This document shows, piece after piece, positions 25,951-35,599 of a stretch of 64,000 nucleotides of DNA; positions within the stretch are counted from its first letter, which is position 1; each line of letters opens with the position of its first letter. A program made the position numbers and the translations under genes. The notes under the pieces were generated by a model, which searched no databases, had not been told where the DNA came from, and worked only from the letters and a program-made list of their open reading frames with translations. The DNA comes from Halioglobus sp. Lineage in GTDB: Bacteria; Pseudomonadota; Gammaproteobacteria; Pseudomonadales; Halieaceae. Where the stretch lies: positions 1 to 64,000 of the forward strand of contig JAPKAY010000018.1 in the NCBI GenBank assembly GCA_028825045.1, in the 5' to 3' direction.

Positions 25951-28007
25951 TGAATGTTCGCCACCGCCTCGGCCGCTGTACTAGTCGCTTTAACAATAAG
26001 TCCTAGCCCAGTGCAATCACCAATGGATTGCACGCGAAGCCCCTCTGCAGAAAGGGCTTCTGCCAGTTCAGTATTTGCCTGCGCCGTTCCTGCAACAATG
26101 ACCGTATCCGCATGAATACGCCTCTCCCCACCGGATACGTTCAGAATCACGGCGTCTCGTTCAATGCGCACGATTTCCACAGCGGTATTGACTGTTACTT
26201 GATGACGGTCCAGGCGATCCATGTGCTCATTACGGCGCTTCTTGCCAACTTCCGGGATGATTTTTTTCCCGCCATCGAGGACATGAACGCGCCGCCCACG
26301 GTGTGCGAGAAATTCTGCCAACTCAATGGCTACCAGATCAGCGCCTATAATGACCACCTCCCGACCCATCGGCATCCACAGGCGACTGACTCGACGCAGA
26401 AGATTCGGCGTCATGACACGCTGCACAAATGGCATGACGAATTCTACGAGACCTCGTTGCCATCGCTTGAGTCGATGGGCTTCGCCAGGAAGCAGCTTGC
26501 CGGCAATAATCTGCCGCATCAGTGCCCCCGTGAGAACGTGCGCCTGCTCGGCGCCCGCAATAGGGGGCACTGCTACAACAGCCCCCGTGGCCACAATCAC
26601 CTCATCGGGCTGCTCTTCCTTTATCCGTTCGATCGACGCGCGCGTGCCCAGGCGGACATCAATGGGTAGCCGTTTCACCTCCGCTAACAACCAACGCAAA
26701 AAACGCTCATTGTCGGAATGCACCGTCGACGCGAGCACCAGCGATCCACCAAGACGGTTCATTGCCTCAAACAAAACCACCCGATGACCTGCTTCAGCCG
26801 CCTGGCGAGCAGCTTCCAAGCCGCCCGTGCCACCACCCACTACCACTACCTTGCGATTTCCAGGTTTTACTTCAAGCTCAAATTCCCGTCCTGCGAAGGG
26901 GTTTACAGCACAACCCATACTGTCGTGTGTCTGCATTGAATCGATACAGTTTTCGCATGAAATGCAGCGCCGGATGCGGCTGGCCTGCCCCCTAATTACT
27001 TTTTGTGGCAGGTACGGATCAGCTAACAAAGGCCGGGCCATAGCGATCAGATCAGCCTGCCCGTTCTCCAAAATTTTCTCGGCGACCTCTGGATCATGAA
27101 TTCGACCCACCAGCATGACGGGCACATTCACTACATTTTTAATGGCTTCGGCCTGAGCAACATTATGGGCATCGCCATATTCAGAGCGCCCCACCATCAT
27201 AGTAACCAGTGAATCAGAAATGCCACCGCTGACACGAAACGCGTCGACTCCGGCAGCCACAAGATCCGGGACAATGCGCTGGGTATCATCAATTGACCTG
27301 CCACCTGGCACTCGCTCGTAACCGGAAATACTGAACGTCACAGGGAAATCGGCACCCGCGCGGGATTTAATTTCTCCCATCACCTCGGCAATCAGGCGGG
27401 TACGGGTTTCTGCCTTGAACGCGGAGTATTCATCGGTGCGCTTGTTGCGGTGAGGAGACAGAAACGATCCCAGAAGGTTGTAACAATGCGCGCCGTGTAA
27501 CTCGATTCCATCGTAACCGGCTTCCCTGGCCCGCAACGCTGCATCGCCATACAACCTAGCAATAGCCGGCAGCTCATCAATACTCAACTCGCGGCTGGGC
27601 CAGCCCCAAACCGGGGTCACGGTCACGGAGGGCCCCACAGGTTGGGCCCCACCAAACATCGGTGCAACACTTTCCGGTCCTGTATGACTGATCTGGGGCT
27701 GCACTTTTGCACCCTGCTCGTGAATTCGATCAGTGATACGCCTGTGGTCATCAATATATTTGTCCTCGGCGAGACTCATGGCACGATGCATGTACGGATG
27801 AGTTGGATCCACCGTAACCAACTCCATAGTAATCAGGCCTACGCCGCCTTTGGCTCTCTCTTCCAAATAACGGATTAAACGTTCACTAGGCGTTGAATCA
27901 TCGTTGCAAAAAGCCGTGGTCATCGGTGACATGACCATGCGATTTTTCAACTGCATGTCACCAATTGCACAAGGCGAAGATAATCGGGGAAATACGGTAT
28001 CGGCCAT
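25947..28007 (-). CDS. Old-yellow-enzyme-type NADH:flavin oxidoreductase / 2,4-dienoyl-CoA reductase-like
   Basis: 686-residue three-part enzyme. The N-terminal FMN barrel (about residues 1-330) has the OYE-type start RLSSPCAIGDMQLKNRMVMSPM and YDGIELHGAHCYNLLGSFLSP. A 4Fe-4S cysteine cluster follows in RRCISCENCIDSM..GCAVNP (about 345-370). The C-terminal FAD/NAD(P) domain has VVVVGGGTGGLEAARQAAEAG and a second Rossmann segment (EVVIIGADLVAIELAEFLAHRG). The family reduces C=C bonds of enoyl-CoA, steroid, bile-acid or terpenoid substrates. Start at the ATG 28007 with AGGA about 8 nt upstream. It lies with DUF1214, SDR and sulfotransferase genes, which suggests a role in a hydrophobic substrate pathway. 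Exact substrate unknown. Confidence 0.85.
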   Translation of the reverse strand: MADTVFPRLSSPCAIGDMQLKNRMVMSPMTTAFCNDDSTPSERLIRYLEERAKGGVGLITMELVTVDPTHPYMHRAMSLAEDKYIDDHRRITDRIHEQGAKVQPQISHTGPESVAPMFGGAQPVGPSVTVTPVWGWPSRELSIDELPAIARLYGDAALRAREAGYDGIELHGAHCYNLLGSFLSPHRNKRTDEYSAFKAETRTRLIAEVMGEIKSRAGADFPVTFSISGYERVPGGRSIDDTQRIVPDLVAAGVDAFRVSGGISDSLVTMMVGRSEYGDAHNVAQAEAIKNVVNVPVMLVGRIHDPEVAEKILENGQADLIAMARPLLADPYLPQKVIRGQASRIRRCISCENCIDSMQTHDSMGCAVNPFAGREFELEVKPGNRKVVVVGGGTGGLEAARQAAEAGHRVVLFEAMNRLGGSLVLASTVHSDNERFLRWLLAEVKRLPIDVRLGTRASIERIKEEQPDEVIVATGAVVAVPPIAGAEQAHVLTGALMRQIIAGKLLPGEAHRLKRWQRGLVEFVMPFVQRVMTPNLLRRVSRLWMPMGREVVIIGADLVAIELAEFLAHRGRRVHVLDGGKKIIPEVGKKRRNEHMDRLDRHQVTVNTAVEIVRIERDAVILNVSGGERRIHADTVIVAGTAQANTELAEALSAEGLRVQSIGDCTGLGLIVKATSTAAEAVANIQ

Positions 28008-28054
28008 CACTCGTTCCTGCTCATTTATCTGATATGTTCCTTATAGCCGATAAC

Positions 28055-29452
28055 TCAAAATACCCGGAACCGGCGCCGCACATGCCGTTGCCGCCTGCTC
28101 ACCTGATCGCGCCGATCCTCAGGCGTGATCAAAGCTGTGCCCACAGGCAACTGCGCGCGAACATCCTCGAAACGCACCTTGCGGGCAGAGATGGAAGGCC
28201 AATCCCTCTCGGCAGGCTTCTCGCTGTAAGTCCAGCGCGCTGTTATGAATCCCTCCGGGTGCCCGCTGGTATCCAACCAGTTGGCGACGCCGGGATCTCG
28301 GTGCGATACCACAATTCGGAATACATCGTCATTGTCGGCTGCCATCTGAAAACCGTTCAGGCTGCCTACGCGGTCGCCATACTCCAGAGACTCACCCCAC
28401 AAGTTACCGAGCTGCAAGCCAATGTACTGCGGCGGTATCTTCACGCTGCTCTCGATGATCAGGGCTTCATCGTCAGCTAGCTCAAAGACACTGCCAGCGG
28501 TAAGGTTGGTGCTCTGGCCCCCACCGGTAGCGCCAGACGATGCATTCACCGTGTTGAACGCATTGCGCTTAAAAGCCACGCCCGGAATGCTTCCCTTGCG
28601 CTCACCGTAGGTGCCCAGGAGTATTGTCCAGAAAGCGTTCCAGAAATGCATCTGGTTGCGCACCAAATCACCACATTGGCGTAATTCGACAGCAGCCGTC
28701 TGGCCGTCATAGGCCGGCGGAGAAGTCCCCTCCTCACCCAACTGCTCTATCTCCAGGTAAATGGACTCCTCATTATCCCAGTCGTAGAACAATTGGCGAC
28801 CACTGATAGAGCTGGCGTATCGTTCGGCGGGCGTATCGGGATCGAAAGGATGCGGCTTCTTGGCGACCTTCAACGTCGAAATGAAGTTGCCCTCATGATT
28901 TTCCGGCCGCTCTGGCGCAAGCAGAATTTCAAACCAACCATTCTCGTCCACTTCCATACCAGAGGAATCGAGGCGACCCGTCTGGATTTTAACGCCGGGG
29001 GTGAGTTCCTTTAGTGAGCCCGAGTCCCCCGCCATAACCCCATCTATGGCCTCAAATATCATATAAAACGGCGCTTTAGGCGCAGATTCCAGCGCCGGCT
29101 CGCCGCGCCAGTGCCGGAAATCTCCGGCCCGGCCCCTTACGCGGTAGCTTGCGCGGCCATCTATAGGCGCATAAAAATAAATCGCATCGGCGTTGTCGAC
29201 GGTGCTACGGTTAATGATTGAAAGTGCATTGCGAAAATACGGATGCTTCGGATCTTCGTGGAAAGCCCTTTCGATGCCGTAGTGCATGAAGCCCATCAAG
29301 TAGCGATAGCCCTCCGCCAGGTTTCTGTCATTCGACGGGGGTGGCATCAGCTTTGGATTGTCGATGGCCTCCCGAGCACTTTGCAGCGTTTCAATCATAT
29401 CGTCCCACGCAGCACGCAGGTCTTCTACCGATGAGTTGTCTCGAGAATTCAT
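28055..29452 (-). CDS. DUF1214-containing protein
   Basis: 465-residue protein without signal peptide. The C-terminal part fits DUF1214 (SLNGFQMAADNDDVFRIVVSHRDPGVANWLDTSG, split here as GFQMAADNDD and VSHRDPGVANWLDTSG), preceded by an N-terminal helical region. It ends in an Arg-rich tail. The biochemical role of these proteins is not established; in environmental Proteobacteria and Actinobacteria they are often found beside lipid and steroid genes. AGGA lies 8 nt before the ATG. It follows the SDR gene by 31 bp and precedes the OYE-type gene by 47 bp on the same strand. Confidence 0.8.
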   Translation of the reverse strand: MNSRDNSSVEDLRAAWDDMIETLQSAREAIDNPKLMPPPSNDRNLAEGYRYLMGFMHYGIERAFHEDPKHPYFRNALSIINRSTVDNADAIYFYAPIDGRASYRVRGRAGDFRHWRGEPALESAPKAPFYMIFEAIDGVMAGDSGSLKELTPGVKIQTGRLDSSGMEVDENGWFEILLAPERPENHEGNFISTLKVAKKPHPFDPDTPAERYASSISGRQLFYDWDNEESIYLEIEQLGEEGTSPPAYDGQTAAVELRQCGDLVRNQMHFWNAFWTILLGTYGERKGSIPGVAFKRNAFNTVNASSGATGGGQSTNLTAGSVFELADDEALIIESSVKIPPQYIGLQLGNLWGESLEYGDRVGSLNGFQMAADNDDVFRIVVSHRDPGVANWLDTSGHPEGFITARWTYSEKPAERDWPSISARKVRFEDVRAQLPVGTALITPEDRRDQVSRRQRHVRRRFRVF

Positions 29453-29483
29453 TCTCTATTCCTAATCTCCATTATCCAGGCGG

Positions 29484-30335
29484 TTACGCCATGTTCTCCA
29501 GATCAGCGGGCAGGAAGGCGTCACCGAGTTCCACCGCGCCGTCCAGGCTGCGCACTTTCACGCCATGCGTGTGCAGTAACTGGCGACTGAAGCAGACTTG
29601 TCCGATAAAGCGCTCACTACAAAGCGTAAGCGCAGCCTCTGCCATCATCTCCACGGGTTCTGCCATGTCAGGGCTGCGTCGGGCAATTTCCCGCACATAA
29701 TTTGCCCCGGCGGTAAGCACAATACTCTCCGGTGCAAGCGTATTGATACATATACCGTCCGCTGCAACCTCGTGGGCGAGCCCCTGGCTGTAGCGATCCA
29801 GCGCGGCCTTGGTGGCACCGTAAGCACAGATCACATGCGCTGCTATCTGTGAGTCCCGATACGGCACCACCGACTGTCGTGCGCTGGCGCTGCTGATATT
29901 GAGGATCCAACCCTGCCTCCTCGACCGCATACCGGGCAGCACCTGCTGTGCAATATCAACAGGCGCATTGAGGTTAACCTCGTACATCAGGTTGCGCTGC
30001 TTTAAGCTCGTCTCGCTGGGCAGACTGACGATAGAAGCCGCAGCATTATTGACCACAATGTCTAACGGTCCGAAATGTTTCTGGGCCCGCTCAACCAGAT
30101 CTGCGCGCGCAACGGCATCGCTCAGATCACAGGCCTCGGCCGCGGCCCTTCCCCCGCCGGAAACTATGGCTGCGACCGCATCTTCGAGAGTGCCCTTCAG
30201 ATCACCATGCGACCCCAGGCGCGAAGCGCAGAGCACTACCGCTGCACCCTCCGCGGCAAAACGCTGAGCAATTGCCAAACCAATACCCCGACTCGCGCCG
30301 GTAATAAGTGCTGTTTTTCCTTCCAGAATACCCAT
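29484..30335 (-). CDS. SDR-family oxidoreductase
   Basis: 283-residue classical short-chain dehydrogenase. NAD(P)-binding TGASRGIGLAIA near residue 13, NNAA after beta-4 (VVNNAAAS), catalytic Ser in NISSASAR and the Tyr-Lys pair in CAYGATKAAL. There is an insertion of about 10 residues between the Ser and Tyr (VVPYRDSQIAAH) compared with short family members. Runs on the same strand as sulfotransferase (20 bp before) and DUF1214 (after). The substrate is likely a hydroxy/keto group on a ring or acyl chain; not determinable here. Confidence 0.83.
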   Translation of the reverse strand: MGILEGKTALITGASRGIGLAIAQRFAAEGAAVVLCASRLGSHGDLKGTLEDAVAAIVSGGGRAAAEACDLSDAVARADLVERAQKHFGPLDIVVNNAAASIVSLPSETSLKQRNLMYEVNLNAPVDIAQQVLPGMRSRRQGWILNISSASARQSVVPYRDSQIAAHVICAYGATKAALDRYSQGLAHEVAADGICINTLAPESIVLTAGANYVREIARRSPDMAEPVEMMAEAALTLCSERFIGQVCFSRQLLHTHGVKVRSLDGAVELGDAFLPADLENMA

Positions 30336-30354
30336 GCCCTAACCTGCTCCCATG

Positions 30355-31503
30355 TCAGCCTTGCCCCGTCGCAGCCAATCGTGGCCAATCGTAGTGCTGA
30401 TAAAAATCTGCCAACTCCCGTTCGATACGCTCCGCAGTCACATCGTATTCGTCAATACTGTAACGGAATTCAGCCTTGTGCCCCCTCTCCTTTGCCTCCT
30501 GTCCACGTAGGTAATCGTCGTACTGCTGTGAGATCGGTAAGCCGAGAGCATTATAAATGTCGTGGACCGTGCTTCGAGGCTCCGTGGTTAGAGCACGGTA
30601 GTCAACAACAATTTGTGCCGTAGAGGGGTTACGAGCGAGCACATCTTGAGGATGGCGGAAACTGTCGAGAGACACGTCTGTCAGCGTCGCCAGTGAATCG
30701 GCATAGTCTGACGGCTTCCAGCCTTTGCCCCGCCAGGTCAGTTCCACCAGCTTCAGTACGCTGGGAATGCACTCGGCGGGATTGCGTATCATGACGGCAA
30801 TGCGAGCGTCGGGAAAAGTATCGATCAGGGACTGAACCCAACCGCTCATCAATGGATTCTTGCTCAAGTGCACCCGGTCGCCGCCGTTCAGTAACAACTG
30901 CCGCTTTACACTCTCGCGGTAATGGTGCAACCAGCGCCGCCGCTTTCGTTCGGGCATCTGGTCCAGGTGAAAGATGTCGATCACATCCATCATCGGGATA
31001 TCCAATGACCACTGCTGGGTAACAAACGCCGCGCGCATAACAAACTGGTCCTCCTCTGCGTTCCACAGACCCATGTCATGCATGTGCCTGTAAGGACCAA
31101 AGGTCTTGTCATCCCAAGCGACCAGGCGCTTGTTAAAAAATCGACCTAGCAAACGCTCATCGAGCACACCCAATGCGCGTATCGCCTTTTTTTGCAATAG
31201 CGAGGGGAAAAACGTCTCCCAATACAAAAAGTAGCTGAAACTATCCCCATCCCCAGACATCAGGCGGTGAACCAACGTAGTGCCGGAGCGTGCATGCCCG
31301 ACGATAAATACCGGCCGCCTGACTTGCTGCCGCCACAGGGAAGGAAAAAAAACATAGTCGAGTAGGAAACAGACGGCGTTGAACAGATATCCCAAAGGAA
31401 TTGCCAGCAGCAGCCGCGCGAGGGTCCGACGCCGTCCCAGCCACTCGCGCAGTTGCCAGACGTGGCGTAGCACGCGCCAGTAATATTGAAGGTCGAAGTA
31501 CAT
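30355..31503 (-). CDS. Sulfotransferase-family protein
   Basis: 382 residues. The PAPS-binding 5'-loop is clear as RRPVFIVGHARSGTTLVHRL (about residues 63-82), and the 3'-phosphate region as FPDARIAVMIRNPAECIPSVL (about 240). An N-terminal hydrophobic segment (ARLLLAIPLGYLFNAVCFLL) may anchor it to the membrane. It resembles the bacterial 'sulfotransferase_3' group seen in marine and mycobacterial genomes, whose acceptors are mostly unknown. It forms a run with SDR and DUF1214 downstream. The start at 31503 has no strong ribosome-binding site, so the N-terminus could be shorter. Confidence 0.82.
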   Translation of the reverse strand: MYFDLQYYWRVLRHVWQLREWLGRRRTLARLLLAIPLGYLFNAVCFLLDYVFFPSLWRQQVRRPVFIVGHARSGTTLVHRLMSGDGDSFSYFLYWETFFPSLLQKKAIRALGVLDERLLGRFFNKRLVAWDDKTFGPYRHMHDMGLWNAEEDQFVMRAAFVTQQWSLDIPMMDVIDIFHLDQMPERKRRRWLHHYRESVKRQLLLNGGDRVHLSKNPLMSGWVQSLIDTFPDARIAVMIRNPAECIPSVLKLVELTWRGKGWKPSDYADSLATLTDVSLDSFRHPQDVLARNPSTAQIVVDYRALTTEPRSTVHDIYNALGLPISQQYDDYLRGQEAKERGHKAEFRYSIDEYDVTAERIERELADFYQHYDWPRLAATGQG

Positions 31504-31557
31504 GGATACCGTTGGGCCCAGACAGTGGGCGTCGAAGTGAGTTCGGTCTAAGGGGTA

Positions 31558-31968
31558 TTATCCCAATAAAAGTTCGAAGGCTTGTTTGGAGTCCCAGTAT
31601 TCTTGGAAACGTGCCACCTTGCCGCCTCGCAACTCCACGAGAAACAGGTAATCGTTGATATATTCCTTACCGGCTTTGGTCTGGCATTCCATAGTGAACT
31701 GGTAAACCACGCAATCTTCCTCTGTCTCTAACCAACGAACATTCGTCTGCTCCATAGTTTCGGGAATATAGCCTGTCGAAATTTTCAAGCCGCTAGTCGC
31801 CACATTCATCACCGCATCCCAGCCCACGTGCTCCGTTCCCTCGGCACCGGGAATGGGCATGCTGCGAGTGGTAATCCAGGTAACGTCATCCGTGGCAACA
31901 CTACGCGCCAGCTCTGGGTCGACCCACAGGTTTGTGAAAAACGTCTTCGCAGTTTCTTTATTGCTCAT
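31558..31968 (-). CDS. SnoaL-like / NTF2-fold protein
   Basis: 136-residue alpha+beta barrel protein of the NTF2-like superfamily (SnoaL/limonene-epoxide hydrolase fold): helix NKETAKTFFTNLW, strands with DVTWITTRSMPIPG and a C-terminal GGKVARFQEYWDS. Such proteins act as small isomerases, cyclases or hydrolases. GAGGAG lies 8 nt before the ATG, and the gene starts 12 bp after the nitroreductase stop. One of three NTF2-like proteins in the 31-47 kb island. No catalytic assignment possible. Confidence 0.8.
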   Translation of the reverse strand: MSNKETAKTFFTNLWVDPELARSVATDDVTWITTRSMPIPGAEGTEHVGWDAVMNVATSGLKISTGYIPETMEQTNVRWLETEEDCVVYQFTMECQTKAGKEYINDYLFLVELRGGKVARFQEYWDSKQAFELLLG

Positions 31969-31980
31969 TGTTGTACTCCT

Positions 31981-32637
31981 CTACCATTTATTCCAGTGCA
32001 TGACGTCCGCAGCGGGGCGGCGCTGGGCGGATTTGAAATCGAGCCCCTTGGTGTAAGCGACCGGGAACAGGCCGGCTTGGGTATACTCCTTGAAGGGAAT
32101 GCCGAGCGCCTCAGCGACTTCCTGCTCCTTCCACAGATGCAAGGTGGTGAGCGCACTGCCCAGACCTCGAGAACGCAAGGCCAGCATGAAACTCCAGGCG
32201 GCAGGTATAATCGACCCCCACATACTGGCCTGGTAGAAGACGTTCTTGCCCTCCATCTTGCCGCGATGCATCGGGATAACCAGCACCGGCACGCGCTCCA
32301 TTACCTCAATCAGGTACAGGACCGAACCACCGATCTGATCCATACGTTCGTTGCGGCCAATGTCGCGACTGGACAGGATGTCAGGCTTCTTCTCGATAAC
32401 TTCCAGAAAGTGCGCTAGGGCATCGCGGTTAATGTCCGCGATGAGCTTACGCTTGTCCGGGTCGTCGATCAGCATCCACTCCCAAGTTTGCTGATTGGAG
32501 CCGTTGGGTGCCTGCAACGCCAGATCGAGGCATTCTTCGACGACCTCGCGCTCCACCGGCCGTTCCAGGTCCAAGCGCTTGCGTACATTGCGCGTCGTAC
32601 TGAGCACTTCGTCAATATCCAGTCCTATTGATCCCAT
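31981..32637 (-). CDS. Nitroreductase-family FMN oxidoreductase
   Basis: 218 residues from the ATG at 32637, which has GAGGA about 9 nt upstream; a longer start at 32706 adds unrelated residues. Family marks are the N-terminal TTRNVRKRLDLE, the FMN-contacting ALQAPNGSNQQTWEW, and the C-terminal GLGSALTTLHLWKEQEVAEALGI (shown here as its core GSALTTLH). Members reduce nitro groups, quinones, enones or iodotyrosines. The neighbourhood (SnoaL-like, sulfotransferase, SDR, divergent TetR) fits reduction of an unsaturated ring or enone, but this is inference. Confidence 0.83.
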   Translation of the reverse strand: MGSIGLDIDEVLSTTRNVRKRLDLERPVEREVVEECLDLALQAPNGSNQQTWEWMLIDDPDKRKLIADINRDALAHFLEVIEKKPDILSSRDIGRNERMDQIGGSVLYLIEVMERVPVLVIPMHRGKMEGKNVFYQASMWGSIIPAAWSFMLALRSRGLGSALTTLHLWKEQEVAEALGIPFKEYTQAGLFPVAYTKGLDFKSAQRRPAADVMHWNKW

Positions 32638-33004
32638 CCTATCTTCCTCATCCGTACAAAACTGAAGTGTCTGGCTCCGATGCTGACATTGCCTGCGACG
32701 ACACACTCGTGAAACCGGTTATAAGCCTACCCGGACAGACTTAGTGGAACAACTTCAGTTACGGTTTTTAGAGAAGAAGCCTTATCCAATTGTTTTCAAT
32801 CCCTTTTTATGCACTTCCTTCAGCGCCTTCCTGCGTCACTTATGTTTCCCTCTTGCTCGACGTCCCTACTAATTACAATGGCGGACAGTCGTTCATGTTG
32901 CATAGTCCGGGCTGCCGAACTTAATGTTCAGTTCAGGCCTAAAGGATATTGTTGCGGGACATGTTCTTTAGTAACGTGCTTCTTCCGCCGACACGTTGAG
33001 TTCA
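32638..33004. promoter_or_regulatory. Divergent control region between nitroreductase and TetR genes
   Basis: 367 bp without a convincing coding frame. It separates the minus-strand nitroreductase operon from the plus-strand TetR gene and should hold both promoters. It contains box 6 (32920-32936). I see no long perfect palindrome that would be an obvious TetR operator. Confidence 0.5.
32920..32936 (+). promoter_or_regulatory. Direct-repeat box 6 (weak), facing the TetR gene
   Basis: CTTAATGTTCAGTTCAG: half-sites CTTAAT and GTTCAG with 11-bp period, 68 bp before the TetR start. It lacks the GGT shared by most other boxes, so this is one of the weaker members. Confidence 0.35.
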
Positions 33005-33682
33005 ATGATGGCGCAATCAGAACCACCCAGGCCACGCAAGCGACCGCGACAGGCCCGCTCCCAGATGCTGGTGGAAGCCATTCAGCAGGCCTGCGTTATC
33101 ATTCTGGAGCGCGAGGGGCCGGAGCAACTCACTACCAATCGCATTGCCAATGTCGCGGGAATAAACATTGCTTCACTCTACCGCTACTTTCCCAACAAGG
33201 AAGCGGTGCTGGCAGAGGTGTTTGAAAAACAGATCGAAGGCTACGCGGAAAAAATCCGCAAACGAATCGGGGAAATCGAGAGACTGTCCCACGAATCCCT
33301 GGAGAAAACCCTCGCCGCCATCATCGATATGGAAATCGAGCAGCGGCTTGCCCTGGTGCGAATGGAGCCAGAGTTCTACGGCTTGTACCAGCGTAGCCTG
33401 GATTTTCACCGACGTACCAACGAGCTATCCGTGTCGCTGGACAATCTGTCCTGGGAGGCCTGGTTCCCGCGGTTGCTCGGGCAACACAGGGAGAGGCTAC
33501 GCAACGGGGGCCTGGAGGCGATGAGTCATATCGCCCGCAGTGCACTGGAAGGCTTACTGGTAACTGCGCTATCAAATATTCCCGAAACGCTGAATACGCA
33601 GGCGCTCAAAGGGGAGATTCTGGATCTCCTGCTGCGCTACTTGCTGGCGGACCCCGAGCAACGTGCAAACACATTAAGCTAA
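33005..33682 (+). CDS. TetR-family transcriptional regulator
   Basis: 225 residues. The N-terminal helix-turn-helix follows the family pattern: RKRPRQARSQMLVEAIQQA, then LTTNRIANVAGINIASLYRYFPNKEAVL (core NRIANVAGINIASLYRYF, residues about 45-62), and a ligand-binding C-terminal domain. Start is one of two adjacent ATGs (33005 or 33008); upstream TTG is unlikely. Divergent from the nitroreductase-SnoaL genes and 15 bp upstream of an SDR gene, so it probably controls both. The inducer is likely a hydrophobic pathway intermediate. Confidence 0.87.
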   Translation: MMAQSEPPRPRKRPRQARSQMLVEAIQQACVIILEREGPEQLTTNRIANVAGINIASLYRYFPNKEAVLAEVFEKQIEGYAEKIRKRIGEIERLSHESLEKTLAAIIDMEIEQRLALVRMEPEFYGLYQRSLDFHRRTNELSVSLDNLSWEAWFPRLLGQHRERLRNGGLEAMSHIARSALEGLLVTALSNIPETLNTQALKGEILDLLLRYLLADPEQRANTLS

Positions 33683-33697
33683 CCCACTGCCGATAAC

Positions 33698-34567
33698 ATG
33701 GAGAATGCTGTGACTGACAGAGATCGCAAACATTTTGTAAGTAAGTATGGTCCCTGGGCTCTAGTGGCTGGAGGCGCGCTTGGCCTCGGTGAGGCATGGT
33801 GTAACGAGCTGGCGGCTAGAGGGCTGAATATTATTTCGTTAGATCGACAAAAAGAGCCGCTGGCAAAACAGGCTGAACAATTAGAGAAGGATTACGGTGT
33901 TGAGGTTTTATCCATCGACTGTGACCTGACCGATAGCGATATCCTAAACAAGATCAAGGAGCAGACTGCCCATCTTGAGGTCGGCATGATGGTGTTCAGC
34001 GCCGCGATGGAAACAGATCCTGAAATCGTCCACTCACACCCGTTTCACGAGGGCAGCTTAGATTTCCATGCCAACCTGATTGATATCAATATTAAGGCAG
34101 TGTGTGGGTTTACTTACCACTTCGGCAAGTTGATGAAAGAGCGACAGCGCGGCGGAATTGTATTGGTATCTTCCGGGGCCGATGGTCAAGGCGACCCATT
34201 TGTTGCTCACTATGGCGCCTCCAAAGCCTATCAGACAGTGCTGGCCGAAGGCCTATGGTTTGAAATGCGGCCGCATAATGTTGATGTCATAGCCGCGCCG
34301 TTGGGTTTGACCCGTACCACAGCATTAGATAATTTCCCCGACGCTAAGGCACTTGGTGGGGGTATATTAGAAGCAGATGTAGTCGTGAGAGAAATTATTG
34401 AAAATCTCGGTAAGGAGCCGCAAATCATCCCCGGCAAAAAGAACAGAATGGGACAGTTCATTTTAAGGAAACTGGTGGGGAAGAAAAAGGCGATCGAAAT
34501 GATGGCAGACATTCATCTCGATAACTTCATGCCTGATTTACCTCAATATAAAATATATCGAAAATAG
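33698..34567 (+). CDS. SDR-family protein
   Basis: 289-residue short-chain dehydrogenase-like protein. Cofactor motif is the variant AGGALGLGEAW (residues about 24-34), catalytic residues appear as VLVSSGADGQGD and the Tyr-Lys pair in HYGASKAYQTVL. Start could also be the GTG at 33710, which has GGAGA 6 nt upstream inside the longer reading. Spacing of 15 bp from the TetR gene suggests co-transcription. Base composition here and in the next gene is somewhat more AT-rich than in the flanking minus-strand genes. Substrate unknown. Confidence 0.8.
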   Translation: MENAVTDRDRKHFVSKYGPWALVAGGALGLGEAWCNELAARGLNIISLDRQKEPLAKQAEQLEKDYGVEVLSIDCDLTDSDILNKIKEQTAHLEVGMMVFSAAMETDPEIVHSHPFHEGSLDFHANLIDINIKAVCGFTYHFGKLMKERQRGGIVLVSSGADGQGDPFVAHYGASKAYQTVLAEGLWFEMRPHNVDVIAAPLGLTRTTALDNFPDAKALGGGILEADVVVREIIENLGKEPQIIPGKKNRMGQFILRKLVGKKKAIEMMADIHLDNFMPDLPQYKIYRK

Positions 34568-34630
34568 GTTGTGGCGGAATTGGCAGAAAAAAATACAGTT
34601 ATACATTGCCCAGAGTAGCGAGATGAGATT

Positions 34631-35599
34631 ATGAAAGTGGATTCCAGTACGATTGACAAGCAACTACGGAGCGCTGGGTTTTGGGTCAACCTTATAAGTT
34701 ATCCCTCAATTACCCTGTTTAAATTGGCACGTTATTTTTCTGCGAAGTCTATAGGCAAGAATATCGATGGCTTGGACTGCACAGAAAGGTGGATTCCCAG
34801 GAAGAGCGAGAATTCAACGATCCGGATTAAAATTTACAAACCCGTTGATGCTGCGAGTGATTTACCTGTTTTACTATATTGTCATGGCGGGGGTTATGCC
34901 ATTACAGTACCGGAAATGTCACACGCCCAGATTGAGCAATTCAGTAAAGAAAGAGCGTGTGTGATTGTGGCGCCTGACTACCGTAAATCGTTGGAAAAGC
35001 CCTACCCTGCAGCACTCAATGATTGTTATGACACTCTACTATGGATCAAGGACAACGCGACTGAATTGGGGGCCAAAACAGATCAAATCATGATAGGTGG
35101 CCATAGTGCCGGTGGCGGCTTGACGGCCGCGCTGACGTTGTTGGCGAGAGACAGAAAAGAAGTGAATATTTCGTTCCAAATGCCAATCTACCCGATGATA
35201 GATGATCGAATGACGAGCACCTCAGCATTCAACAATACCGCACCTATCTGGAATGGCAAAATGAACACACTGGGGTGGAAATTGTACCTGAAGGGTTTGC
35301 ATGCTCGAAATGAGCCCATTCCAATATACGCTGCGCCTTCCAGGGCTACCGATTATTCAAACCTTCCGCCAACTGCCACTTATGTAGGCGACCTGGAACC
35401 TTTTCGTGATGAGACCATAGACTATGTCGAGCACTTAAAAAAAGAAGGGATACCGGTGAATTTCAAATTATTTGAAGGTTGCTACCATGGCTTTGATGCC
35501 ATCGTCCCTAATGCGGATGTGAGCAAAGCGGCGACTCGGTTTATTCTGGATGCTTTTGGCTACGCGATTGATAACTATACTGCTAGTCAAAAAAGTTAA
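34631..35599 (+). CDS. Alpha/beta hydrolase, hormone-sensitive-lipase family
   Basis: 322-residue esterase/lipase-like protein. Oxyanion-hole motif CHGGGYAI (about residue 90), nucleophile elbow GGHSAGGGLTAA with the catalytic Ser (about 160), acid residue in YVGDLEPFRDE and catalytic His in GCYHGFDAI near the C-terminus. No signal peptide, so likely cytoplasmic. It follows the TetR-SDR pair by 63 bp on the same strand. Members of this family cleave esters, lactones or carbamates of small hydrophobic molecules. Confidence 0.87.
   Translation: MKVDSSTIDKQLRSAGFWVNLISYPSITLFKLARYFSAKSIGKNIDGLDCTERWIPRKSENSTIRIKIYKPVDAASDLPVLLYCHGGGYAITVPEMSHAQIEQFSKERACVIVAPDYRKSLEKPYPAALNDCYDTLLWIKDNATELGAKTDQIMIGGHSAGGGLTAALTLLARDRKEVNISFQMPIYPMIDDRMTSTSAFNNTAPIWNGKMNTLGWKLYLKGLHARNEPIPIYAAPSRATDYSNLPPTATYVGDLEPFRDETIDYVEHLKKEGIPVNFKLFEGCYHGFDAIVPNADVSKAATRFILDAFGYAIDNYTASQKS

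Noticed and set aside
32660..32760. Further CTTCAG occurrences between nitroreductase and TetR genes
   Set aside because: They lack the second half-site at 11-bp spacing.
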